In this document: piece after piece, positions 35,520 through 42,951 of the stretch | Layout: every line of letters begins with the position of its first letter | Numbering within the stretch: position 1 is the first letter of the stretch | NCBI RefSeq assembly: GCF_024586915.1 | Contig: NZ_JANBVS010000026.1 | Span: 1-64,000, forward strand | Length of the DNA: 64,000 nt | DNA from: Bradyrhizobium sp. SRS-191 | GTDB taxonomy: Bacteria > Pseudomonadota > Alphaproteobacteria > Rhizobiales > Xanthobacteraceae | Direction: 5' to 3' | Notes under the pieces: generated by a model | What the model was told of the DNA's origin: nothing | The model's input: only the letters and a program-made list of their open reading frames with translations | The model's database searches: none | Made by a program: the position numbers and the translations under genes

Positions 35520-36905
35520 ATGAGAATGATTATTTTCACCGTCATGCTGCTCGGCGCCCTCCTTCGGCTCGGGCCAGCCACTGCCGAAGACGGCTTCCCA
35601 GCAGCGGAGTGGCAGCGCGTCAGCCCGGCGGAGTCGGGCTGGTCGGAGGCCGGATTGGCCGAGGCGCGCTCGTTTTCGGATCAGCTCCGCTCGAGCGCGG
35701 TCGTGATCGTTGAGCACGGAAAGGTGGTGGCCGAGTGGGGCGATACGACGAAGCCGATGGAGCTCGCGTCCATCCGCAAGAGCCTGCTCAGCGCCCTGAT
35801 CGGCATCGCGGTGTCGGATCACCGGGTCAAGCTCGACAGCACGCTCGGCGAGCTCGGCATCGATGATCATCCGCCTGGCCTGAGCGAGATCGAGAAGGGC
35901 GCGACGGTGCGCGAACTCCTCGAAGCGCGTTCCGGAGTCTACCACGCGGCGCTGTATGAAACCCCGGACATGGCCAAGATGAGACCGCCGCGCGGGAGCC
36001 ACCCGCCCGGCACCTTCTGGTACTACAACAATTGGGACTTCAACGCGCTCGGCACGATCTACGAGCACGCAACCGGCACCGGCATCTTCGAGGCGCTCGA
36101 CCAGAAACTCGCAAAGCCGATCGGCATGCAGGACTACCGGCCACGGGATGGCAGCTACATCAGCGGCGAAGCATCGATCCACCCCGCTTATGCGATCCGC
36201 ATGAGCGCACGGGATTTGGCGCGCTTTGCGCTTCTCTATCTTCACAAGGGAGATTGGGCCGGACGGCAGATCGTGCCGCAGGAGTGGGTGGAAGAGAGCA
36301 CGCGCAGCTATTCGACGGCGACGTTCGGGTTTGGCTATGGCTATCTGTGGTGGATCGGCTTTATGGGCGGCGCCATGGCGCCGACGGTGACTTTGCCCGA
36401 GGGCAGCTTTTTGGCCCAAGGTGCAGGCGGTCAATTCGCCCTGGTCGTGCCCGCACTCGACCTGATCGTGGTGCATCGCGTCGACCGCGACACGCCCTAT
36501 ACCGAGCCATCCATGCGGAGCATGGGCAGACTGTTCTGGCTGATCCTCAAGGCTGGCGGCTACGATCCCGGGCCCGACGCCTCGCTCCGCGCAGCGACAG
36601 GCGAACGCCCGGCAGGTGAGACCCTGGCCGCAACTTTCAAGGGCATGACGATCAGCTTCGGTGCCAAGCTCAGGAATGGTCCGTTCACGATGCGCTTCGA
36701 GCCCGACGGCCGGATGACCTATCCGCACTGGGACGCGTCCCTTGGACCCGAAGCCGGGACATGGACGGTCGCGAACGACAAGCTCTGTCTCCTGGTCTCG
36801 GATGCCAGACGTCGCTGCTACTTTCCAGTGCTGAACGGTGATCGGATCGAACTGTTCGACCAGCTTGGTGTCATGCAGATCGCCGGGGTGGCGCTGCCTC
36901 AGTAA
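35520..36905 (+). CDS. Serine hydrolase of the beta-lactamase (class C/PBP4*) family (461 aa)
   Basis: Secreted (signal peptide ending near PATAEDG) serine hydrolase. The nucleophile motif SxxK is S84-I-R-K87. The YxN motif is in WYYNNW (Y169, N171 region). Such enzymes act as esterases, amidases or D-amino-peptidases, and the substrate here is unknown. The ATG at 35520 is chosen because it begins a normal signal peptide. The last 16 codons coincide with a direct repeat whose other copy (40129-40175) reads on in frame to GVALPQRSWPA before a stop. The C-terminus here may therefore have been shortened by an insertion. Confidence 0.85.
   Translation: MRMIIFTVMLLGALLRLGPATAEDGFPAAEWQRVSPAESGWSEAGLAEARSFSDQLRSSAVVIVEHGKVVAEWGDTTKPMELASIRKSLLSALIGIAVSDHRVKLDSTLGELGIDDHPPGLSEIEKGATVRELLEARSGVYHAALYETPDMAKMRPPRGSHPPGTFWYYNNWDFNALGTIYEHATGTGIFEALDQKLAKPIGMQDYRPRDGSYISGEASIHPAYAIRMSARDLARFALLYLHKGDWAGRQIVPQEWVEESTRSYSTATFGFGYGYLWWIGFMGGAMAPTVTLPEGSFLAQGAGGQFALVVPALDLIVVHRVDRDTPYTEPSMRSMGRLFWLILKAGGYDPGPDASLRAATGERPAGETLAATFKGMTISFGAKLRNGPFTMRFEPDGRMTYPHWDASLGPEAGTWTVANDKLCLLVSDARRRCYFPVLNGDRIELFDQLGVMQIAGVALPQ
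36856..36902 (+). repeat. Direct repeat, left copy (end of the hydrolase gene)
   Basis: A 47-base segment inside the 3' end of the serine hydrolase gene. It matches 40129-40175 at 45 of 47 positions; the only differences are TG versus CC near the middle-left. The sequences before and after the repeat do not match. Confidence 0.9.
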
Positions 36906-37176
36906 TCCTTCGGGCGTCCGCCGGCTTTCGTTCGGTTGTGAATTTCGAAAGCGGACATCTGCCGGCCGGGGCCGGCATTGATCATAAGGGGATCTGGTCC
37001 GACGAGGGCCGCCTGTACCGTTCGACCACGCCGCATGCAAAAAGCGCAACGTCACGCCATGGTGAGTTATGGCAAACGGCTGGAGGGCTCCGGGCTGATT
37101 TGTGCCGATGACAAATCTCAATCGTTCTGCTACCTTAAGCTGCAGTTCATTGCGACGCCGCATTCAAGAGGCGAAA

Positions 37177-38511
37177 ATGACCGAAGCAGCACCAGCGAAG
37201 GGCAGTGATCGGGCACCAAGCACTGGCGCCGCGCATGATCCAGAAAAACAACCTGACAAGGCCGAAATAAACGCGAAAACCTTCAGTGTCGAAATTCCGG
37301 ATAGTGCCGGACACAAGGGTACGATCACAGTCAACGACAATGCTCCCATAGAGAGCATCATCATCACATACAGGGCTGCGCGCAATCTTGCTCATCATAT
37401 CGCCAAGCGCGTGGTGAGGATAAACAAATTGGCGCCGCAAGAAGCGGTCCTCCTTCATAACGCGACAGAATTCGCGTCTCTCGGGGAATTGCGCGCCTTT
37501 CTAGCCATAAGAGACGACTTCGCGGCGCTATTCGATGCACTCCTCAAAGCGAAAGATCTTCTGCCGAAGCAAGAGGAGCCGCATCTAAAAACCTTAGTCG
37601 GAGAAATCGCGGCGGCGACCGCGCTCTTCAGCGGTCTGCTGAATACCGGACTTCAATTGTTCTCACTGTTTCGAACGGATCAGGATATCAAGAGCTTCAA
37701 AATCGACATTGAAGATCAGGTCTTTGCCGTCACGGTCGCGGGCCAACTCAAGCTGCTGTCCGAAGGAAAGTTCAAGGTTTTTCATTCGGCGACTGTACCC
37801 AGCCTGGCGACGGGGTCGGGCGTATTAAACAGCCTTCTACGTCTGGATGAAAAGCGAAGAGAGGTCGCTGAAGCCCTCGAAACACTCACCCGCGGGACTG
37901 CCAAGACGACGCCCTCGACAGACTCGAATGACTTGAAAGCCCAACTCGAGGCCTCGGCAATTCTGCAGCAGACATTAGCGCGGGCGCAACGACGTCTTGA
38001 ACACGACAAGAGTGCTTCGGATCAAGCCGGCGCTGCTGATGACGGCAGAATAGATCCAGCCGTTACCCGCACTCAATTGATTGCCCGCATCACGAAAACC
38101 CTGGAGGCATTCGACGCCTTCAAGGAGGGATTGACCAAGGTCGACGACAAATCGGCAAGCAGCAGATTGTCACGGATACTTTCCGCGGAGAATTTGAGAG
38201 CTTGGCTGGACAAAGGCGCCTACATCCTGTGGGTCAAGCCCGTTGCGGCTGGCGGCATGTCGCACGCCAAGGTTTCGACAGGAAAGAGCGAGCTCTCCTA
38301 CGGGGGTGGTGTTGTCGCCAGCTATGAAATCTTCAACGGGGACGGAGAGGTGGTTGAAGCCGATACCATTCCGCTCTACGGCGGAAAGGTCAGCGTGCCC
38401 GACCTTCCCTCTGTGACACTCGGCCTGGGGCCCTATGGTTTCAAGGACGGCAGTTTCGATGCCGACGGCGAAATTCCCGGCGAGATTCGCTATGGCGGCT
38501 TATTCGGCTAG
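37177..38511 (+). CDS. Unrecognised 444-aa protein, island gene 1
   Basis: The ATG at 37177 follows GAGGCGAAA. There is no signal peptide. The N-terminus is charged. A helical middle follows, with a hydrophobic stretch AAATALFSGLLNTGLQLFSLF (two fragments around residues 145-165) that could be an amphipathic or membrane-associated helix. A long polar helical segment comes next (residues about 225-330), then a C-terminal part rich in Gly and beta-strand residues (YILWVKPVAAGGMSHAKV, YEIFNGDGEVVEADTI). I recognise no domain family. Composition and codon use are less GC-biased than in the flanking genes. It is bracketed by the 47-base direct repeats and is convergent with two minus-strand genes. 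Confidence 0.6.
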   Translation: MTEAAPAKGSDRAPSTGAAHDPEKQPDKAEINAKTFSVEIPDSAGHKGTITVNDNAPIESIIITYRAARNLAHHIAKRVVRINKLAPQEAVLLHNATEFASLGELRAFLAIRDDFAALFDALLKAKDLLPKQEEPHLKTLVGEIAAATALFSGLLNTGLQLFSLFRTDQDIKSFKIDIEDQVFAVTVAGQLKLLSEGKFKVFHSATVPSLATGSGVLNSLLRLDEKRREVAEALETLTRGTAKTTPSTDSNDLKAQLEASAILQQTLARAQRRLEHDKSASDQAGAADDGRIDPAVTRTQLIARITKTLEAFDAFKEGLTKVDDKSASSRLSRILSAENLRAWLDKGAYILWVKPVAAGGMSHAKVSTGKSELSYGGGVVASYEIFNGDGEVVEADTIPLYGGKVSVPDLPSVTLGLGPYGFKDGSFDADGEIPGEIRYGGLFG

Positions 38512-38557
38512 CCGTCAGTCCTTGTGATCCCGCGTTTCCGTGCGCTGCCGGGCCATT

Positions 38558-38652
38558 GGAGCATGATCCGGAAAAGTGGAAACCGGCGTTCCGAAAGGGC
38601 ATGCTCAAACAAGGAGTCGGGTCATGATGCGTTTCGCCGAAACGCATCATGA
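38558..38652. repeat. Dispersed repeat with a perfect 15-bp palindrome, family F
   Basis: Begins GGAGCATGATCCGGAAAAGT. The end is the palindrome TCATGATGCGTTTCG-C-CGAAACGCATCATGA (38622-38652). The first half resembles a repeat that I recall as common in Bradyrhizobiaceae genomes. It lies between the convergent island genes. Confidence 0.75.
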
Positions 38653-38711
38653 TCTCGGAAGACATGTGACTCGGCCGCGCACTCGAAATCGCTTGCTTCG
38701 ACGCAGGACGT

Positions 38712-39020
38712 TCATCCGCCACAGACGGGAATGTGGCGCTGTTGGGCAACCGCCAACGGCACCCGATACTCGACGGGATGGCCGTCCTGCCAAACGGTCA
38801 CCCAGCTCTCTCCAGGAGCCTGCGTGTAGCAATAGACTGCAGCGGTTTTGGCACTGCCAGTCAGGGTCTTTCTGAAGTTCAGCGTCGACGCGCAACGCAA
38901 CATGATGTCGGCGAGGTCGTCATCGTGGAGAGAGGCAATGTCCAGGTTCTCAAGCAGTTCTTTGAGCTTCTTGGGCTTAAGACGAGTGGGCTTGGATCGA
39001 GCTTTCTTTGACGGTGCCAA
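38712..39020 (-). CDS. Unrecognised 102-aa basic protein, island gene 3
   Basis: Lysine-rich N-terminus (KKARSKPTRLKPKKLKELL), followed by a helical segment and a C-terminal part with AAVYCYTQAPGESWVTVWQDG. Not recognised. It is 16 bases downstream of the lipoprotein gene on the same strand, so the two probably form an operon. Start at ATG 39020. Lower GC than the surroundings. Confidence 0.5.
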   Translation of the reverse strand: MAPSKKARSKPTRLKPKKLKELLENLDIASLHDDDLADIMLRCASTLNFRKTLTGSAKTAAVYCYTQAPGESWVTVWQDGHPVEYRVPLAVAQQRHIPVCGG

Positions 39021-39036
39021 GGCTTCCTCCTCTTGC

Positions 39037-39897
39037 TTATCGGCCTATCAGATTGTCACGCAAACCAGCTTTCAGCTGTTCGTTCAGATGAAACTGCTCG
39101 GCGAGTGGGTTCAAGGACTTCTGGCCGGGTCCTAGCGGTCCAAAGGTAATGACGAGCTGATGGGTGCGGTCGCGACCCGTATTGAACAGCTTGCTGGATT
39201 GATTGACCGAACCGGTGGTGAATTTCCACGCTGGCGTGATGTCCCCGGAAACGCTCTCTTTGATCGACACGGTCTGCGTGAGAACGTTTTTTGCTCCCGC
39301 TACGGGGACAGTTCCTGGCGAGTCCGCCAAACGAAGCTGGACGATTTGACTACGCGACCACAGCAATTCCACAACCCGGAGGTCGATGTCGACGAGAAGC
39401 GAGCCCTCTTTTCCGCCTTCCGGGTATCGGCATGGTCGCTCAGTCGAACCGAGCTTGAAGGCGGCTGGCTTGTACAGATCGGCAACCGTGTAAAAAATGT
39501 TGAACTTGTTCGCGTTGGTCGCGGTAAAGCCGCCGCCGATGCCGCCGCCGAGCGTGAAGACCGCGGATGCCGGAGATACCGGCGCCCAGAGCCCCGATGA
39601 GGCGAGACCCGTGTTTGCGGTAACTGTCAGGTCCGCCGCAACCTCGACGCCCCAACCATACAAGAAGTCAGCGTATTGTCTGCGATTCGGTCGAAGCTTG
39701 GACTGCGCGACATCTGTTTCGATCACGGTCGTGACGGCGTAGCTCAGCTCGCAAACGATGCTGCGAACGAGAACCGTATTCATATTGGCGACATCGCCAG
39801 TCCCGTCATTGGGCCAGTCCCGCTGACTGGGGATGAAAGTGCCGCAGCCCGTCACCAGGACGCAGAGCGACACGACGAACAAACGCAAAGGCCTCAT
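39037..39897 (-). CDS. Predicted lipoprotein of unknown function, island gene 2 (286 aa)
   Basis: Lipoprotein signal: a hydrophobic segment RLFVVSLCVLVTGC with a lipobox ending in C near residue 18. The ATG at 39897 starts this signal; an upstream start at 39930 is less likely. The mature part is beta-rich with a glycine stretch (LGGGIGGGF) and no family I know. Together with the 102-aa protein it forms the minus-strand half of the repeat-bracketed segment. It is probably anchored to the outer or inner membrane. Confidence 0.6.
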   Translation of the reverse strand: MRPLRLFVVSLCVLVTGCGTFIPSQRDWPNDGTGDVANMNTVLVRSIVCELSYAVTTVIETDVAQSKLRPNRRQYADFLYGWGVEVAADLTVTANTGLASSGLWAPVSPASAVFTLGGGIGGGFTATNANKFNIFYTVADLYKPAAFKLGSTERPCRYPEGGKEGSLLVDIDLRVVELLWSRSQIVQLRLADSPGTVPVAGAKNVLTQTVSIKESVSGDITPAWKFTTGSVNQSSKLFNTGRDRTHQLVITFGPLGPGQKSLNPLAEQFHLNEQLKAGLRDNLIGR

Positions 39898-40249
39898 CGA
39901 AAAAACTCCGATTGGCGATTGATCGAACAAAGAGGTGGCTCAAGCCGGGAAACAAGATCAGTTTATAGATGCGTTTCTAATTAGCTCGACGTTATCTGTG
40001 GCCAGCCGTAGAGTCTGTGACCAGAATGCAACATCGTCGCAATCTTTAGTTGTGTCAAGATTGCTGCCAATTGGATGGGGGCGTTTCAGGCGTGGATAGC
40101 CGTTTGCCGAATTTGCGCAGAGATCGCGTCGACCAGCTTGGCCTCATGCAGATCGCCGGGGTGGCGCTGCCTCAGCGATCATGGCCAGCTTGAAGAAGAC
40201 CGTCCGCTCTTTGGGAAGTCGCGGACCTCAAAATCAGAAGTGAACCCGA
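39898..40249. other. Gene-free stretch containing the right direct repeat
   Basis: Apart from the 47-base repeat copy at 40129-40175 and the open reading frame that follows it to a stop at 40193, I see nothing recognisable. Confidence 0.5.
40129..40175 (+). repeat. Direct repeat, right copy
   Basis: Matches 36856-36902 at 45 of 47 positions. From GAC at 40131 the same reading frame as the hydrolase gives DQLGLMQIAGVALPQ, then RSWPA and a stop at 40191-40193. It looks like a displaced 3' end of the hydrolase gene or of a paralogue. Confidence 0.9.
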
Positions 40250-40468
40250 TTACAGGGAGGTCAGCGACCTCCGCGCCATCGAAAGCAGGCCCATCGACCA
40301 GCAGACCGGGCATCCTCGAAAGGCGATCAAGGATACGAGCCCCAGAGCGACGGAGCCTAGGACTGCAGGCCAACCTGCACCTGTCCCGACCCACACCGCC
40401 GTTGAGAGAGATGCAATTCCGACAAGACCTCGGACAAGGTGCTCGGTGAGTGAACTGCTGGCGAACAT
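40250..40468 (-). CDS. Small DUF2892/YgaP-like membrane protein with a CPVC motif
   Basis: A 72-residue protein with two predicted membrane helices (about 10-28 and 33-50) followed by the motif FRGCPVCWSMGL, the C-terminal pattern of DUF2892-type proteins. ATG at 40468, 9 bases after the sigma-factor stop on the same strand, so it belongs to that operon. Function unknown. The CPxC pair could be a redox-active or metal-binding dithiol; this is inference. Confidence 0.7.
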   Translation of the reverse strand: MFASSSLTEHLVRGLVGIASLSTAVWVGTGAGWPAVLGSVALGLVSLIAFRGCPVCWSMGLLSMARRSLTSL

Positions 40469-40477
40469 TTTTAATCC

Positions 40478-41002
40478 TCAGCGCGTCATATATTCACGCA
40501 CGAGCGCCCGGCCGCGATGCAGTCGGGCCTTCACGGTTTCCCGGGTCAGCTCCAGCGATTGCGCGATTTCGCCAATCGTCATTTCGTCCACATCCCGCAA
40601 GATGAGCACCTGCCGGTAGTGGCTCGGCAGCGATTGGATCGCGGCAGCTATATCGATGCGAAGTTCCGATTCTGGCCTGTTCGCAAGCTGCAGGTCGTTT
40701 TCCAGGGAAGAGACGTCATCGGGAATGCCAATATGCTGCTTTGCCAATCTCAAGCAGGTTCGATGAACGATCTGAAAAAGCCAGATCGAAAAGGCTCCGG
40801 CTCGTTGGAGACGGCCGATGCGGCGGTACACGATCCATAACGTTTCCTGAACCGCGTCTTCCACATCGCTTGTCGTGCGGCAGGTTCTCCGCGCGTACCG
40901 GCGTATGTCGGGCTGCGACAGTTTGAGCAGGGTCAGGATGGCGTCAGCGTCCCCGCCGATTGCCGCTTCCATCGTGCTCGGCGATAAGAGACGAGTGCTC
41001 AT
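40478..41002 (-). CDS. ECF sigma factor (sigma-70 family, 174 aa)
   Basis: RNA polymerase sigma factor of the extracytoplasmic-function group. Region 2 is RRYARRTCRTTSDVEDAVQETLW. Region 4 is at the C-terminus: AIQSLPSHYRQVLILRDVDE and MTIGEIAQSLELTRETVKARLHRGR. The ATG at 41002 overlaps the stop of the preceding DUF2892 gene (ATGA) and replaces a longer start. No anti-sigma factor with a known domain is adjacent. The two small CPxC membrane proteins on either side are the only candidates for its partner. Confidence 0.93.
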   Translation of the reverse strand: MSTRLLSPSTMEAAIGGDADAILTLLKLSQPDIRRYARRTCRTTSDVEDAVQETLWIVYRRIGRLQRAGAFSIWLFQIVHRTCLRLAKQHIGIPDDVSSLENDLQLANRPESELRIDIAAAIQSLPSHYRQVLILRDVDEMTIGEIAQSLELTRETVKARLHRGRALVREYMTR

Positions 41003-41208
41003 GGTTCGGCGCGCAGCTTTCGGCCCGCGACTGCGCAAGCCGGGCAGTATCCGAAAACGCCCGTCAGCGCAGTCATGACTCCGACACCGACGATCAGGTA
41101 TCCGACGGGCATACCTTTAAGTCCGAGCAGCCCACAAGCGATCATCATTGCCCCGGCTAACAGCCGGACCCAACTTTCCCATCCAGCCACATTCTTCCTG
41201 TAAAGCAT
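40999..41208 (-). CDS. Small DUF2892 membrane protein with a CPAC motif
   Basis: A 69-residue protein with two membrane helices. It ends ALTGVFGYCPACAVAGRKL, the DUF2892/YgaP-type pattern. The ATG at 41208 has a near-perfect AGGAGGTGAC ribosome-binding site, which fixes the start; a longer frame to 41319 is not needed. It is the first gene of the operon DUF2892 - ECF sigma - DUF2892. The CPAC dithiol could sense redox state. Confidence 0.85.
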   Translation of the reverse strand: MLYRKNVAGWESWVRLLAGAMMIACGLLGLKGMPVGYLIVGVGVMTALTGVFGYCPACAVAGRKLRAEP

Positions 41209-41466
41209 CGTCACCTCCTGCCTTAGTCGCGTCGTTTCTGACGCTCCGGAGACATAGAGGCTTGAAAGCCGAGAAACGGTTCGCGGCTCCGGAAAAAAAT
41301 CTGAGTCAGGCTGGGACAAAAGCTGGCGGTCGGCGGGCGGCGGGCGGCGTGAAAAGGTCTGCTGTCTATAGCTGCCTTCTGGTAGCCGATGGCTTGCTTC
41401 CGGTTGAGCCTCGGGAGCGGACCTCGCCGGGGGGCGATCAGAGGTCCGGTATGGGCCAGAAGCGGC

Positions 41467-42054
41467 CTATCGGCCCTTTGATTGCTGACTTCCGGTCATG
41501 CCCCATGAGCGGACATACCCAGCGCGGGCGGCAAGGTACGGAATGGGCCAGGTTAGGCGGCACTCCCTAAAGCCGTACTCATTCTTCACGCAAACTGCGC
41601 TGTTCAGAAGGTCCATTTGCTTCTGCGCAAAATCCTTGGACCATGCGAGCACCTTTGCGTCTTGAACCGCTTCCAACTTCGTACCGTGCACAGGATCGTC
41701 TTGCAGCCGGCCGAGGACGATGCCGTGGCCAACGCCGGTGCGGGTGCATCTTTTGGCGTCGACAACAATCTTCAAGGTCCTAACATCGATATCGCCCTTG
41801 ATCACGCGATCGATCCGCGCCCTCATAACGACCATCTGGCTGACTCCGTCGTTGCTTAGGACCGTCTCGTCCTGGATTGTCGCTTCGACGATGACCGGGG
41901 CATCAATATCGGTCGGGACTTGTTCGAATGTGATGGCCCGCAGAGCCTCTGGCATGCAAGGAGCTGTGGCGGCAACCGCGCCTGTGCAAGCAGTCGAGTA
42001 AACGGCCCACAGGACGGCCCATCTTCGCAGGTCGGCAAGCGATGTCTTCATCAT
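41467..42054 (-). CDS. Secreted protein of unknown function (195 aa)
   Basis: N-terminal signal peptide (TSLADLRRWAVLWAVYSTAC, ending near GAVAATAP). The mature part is about 165 residues with an alternating pattern (VIVEATIQDETVLSNDG, RIDRVIKGDIDVRTLKIVVD, KRCTRTGVGHGIVLG). It has several cysteines. The first-codon choice (ATG 42054) is the first of two adjacent ATGs. Not recognised. It stands alone next to a region of degenerate short repeats. Confidence 0.6.
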   Translation of the reverse strand: MMKTSLADLRRWAVLWAVYSTACTGAVAATAPCMPEALRAITFEQVPTDIDAPVIVEATIQDETVLSNDGVSQMVVMRARIDRVIKGDIDVRTLKIVVDAKRCTRTGVGHGIVLGRLQDDPVHGTKLEAVQDAKVLAWSKDFAQKQMDLLNSAVCVKNEYGFRECRLTWPIPYLAARAGYVRSWGMTGSQQSKGR

Positions 42055-42450
42055 TGCACAATGGTGCCAATTCATTGCGACGTCTGCAATGGGTCAAAAG
42101 CGGTCCCGACCTTCCGCGCTCGCCAACGCCCGGTTGCACCCAACTAGCGAGCGTTGCCGACGCCGGCCGAGAGGTCAGAGATGGGCCACTAAGCCACATT
42201 GCGATGTGACCGTTCAACGGCCCGCTTTAACGCAAACATCGAACCTGGCGCGAACACAGATCAAGCCCCAGTGAGCGCGCGCTCGATTTGCGAACCTTTG
42301 GCGGTGACTGCGTGACCCACGTAGACAAAGACGTGTGAGCTATGCGTCGGTAAATCGCGACTGAAGCTTAGTGTGGCATCCTACTCTCGTCGAGTTCGTT
42401 GTTCACTGGCATATTTGACTGGTGAAAGTCCACCGCAAGCGCAGCAGGTA
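42055..42450. other. Intergenic region with degenerate short repeats
   Basis: Contains a fragment of the form GGGTCAAAAGCGG (about 42092), also seen near 42740, but no clear gene. Related GCGGACAT fragments occur near 36950, 41510 and 42797. A GGTGAAAGTCC-like string near 42420 is too short to call. Confidence 0.4.
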
Positions 42451-42645
42451 ATGAAGGTGCCTCGCGAAAGCAAGACGTCGTGGTCCGGAGCGGCTCTTTG
42501 GGCTGCCTGCGATCCTTCCGTGTGGTTTTGCGTTTTCATTTTCGCAGAATACTGGAAGGTTGGTTTGATCCTTTTGGCCATTCTCGCAAGCGTAGCACTG
42601 ATATCGGGACTAATGGTTTTGTGGGCAAGCCGCTGGGACAGTTGA
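42451..42645 (+). CDS. Small membrane protein, doubtful (64 aa)
   Basis: Two hydrophobic helices (VWFCVFIFAEYWKVGLILLA and LASVALISGLMVLW). The start ATG at 42451 has only a weak purine-rich site. Nothing like it is recognised. Kept because the composition is clearly that of a membrane protein; it may not be real. Confidence 0.35.
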   Translation: MKVPRESKTSWSGAALWAACDPSVWFCVFIFAEYWKVGLILLAILASVALISGLMVLWASRWDS

Positions 42646-42951
42646 GCCCAGGCCAGACACGACCGCGCTCACTTCACGAGCGGTCAAAAGGTGCCCCCTT
42701 TGCTTAGACATCGCGCCAGTCAGTTCCGATGTCGGCTTCGGGTCAAAAGCTGCCTTCCGGCAGTGCGGTGACCTGCTTCCGGTTGAAGCCCGAATGCGGA
42801 CATCCACGGTGCCCGGCATCGTGTTCGCTAGTCGTCCTGCGGTTGACAGCAGATGCGGCGAGACCCTCGCACGGCGCCGCGCACCGGCCTCTTCGCCGCT
42901 TGAGATAAACGAGACCGCGCCCGGCGCTCGGGTCGGTCTTCTGGATCGGAC
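42646..42951. other. Intergenic region before the MFS gene
   Basis: A 306-base stretch. It has degenerate fragments such as GGTCAAAAGCTGCCTTCCGG and TTCCGGTTGAAGCCCGAATG followed by GCGGACATCC, which resemble the fragments at 41390-41510. No gene was seen. Confidence 0.4.

Noticed and set aside
40075..40449. Plus-strand frame of 124 codons across the right direct repeat
   Set aside because: It is in a different frame from the hydrolase-like segment, has an unlikely composition and overlaps the small CPVC membrane protein gene.
42409..42445. String resembling the 5' part of a group II intron (GGTGAAAGTCC)
   Set aside because: Too short, with no reverse transcriptase or domain V nearby.
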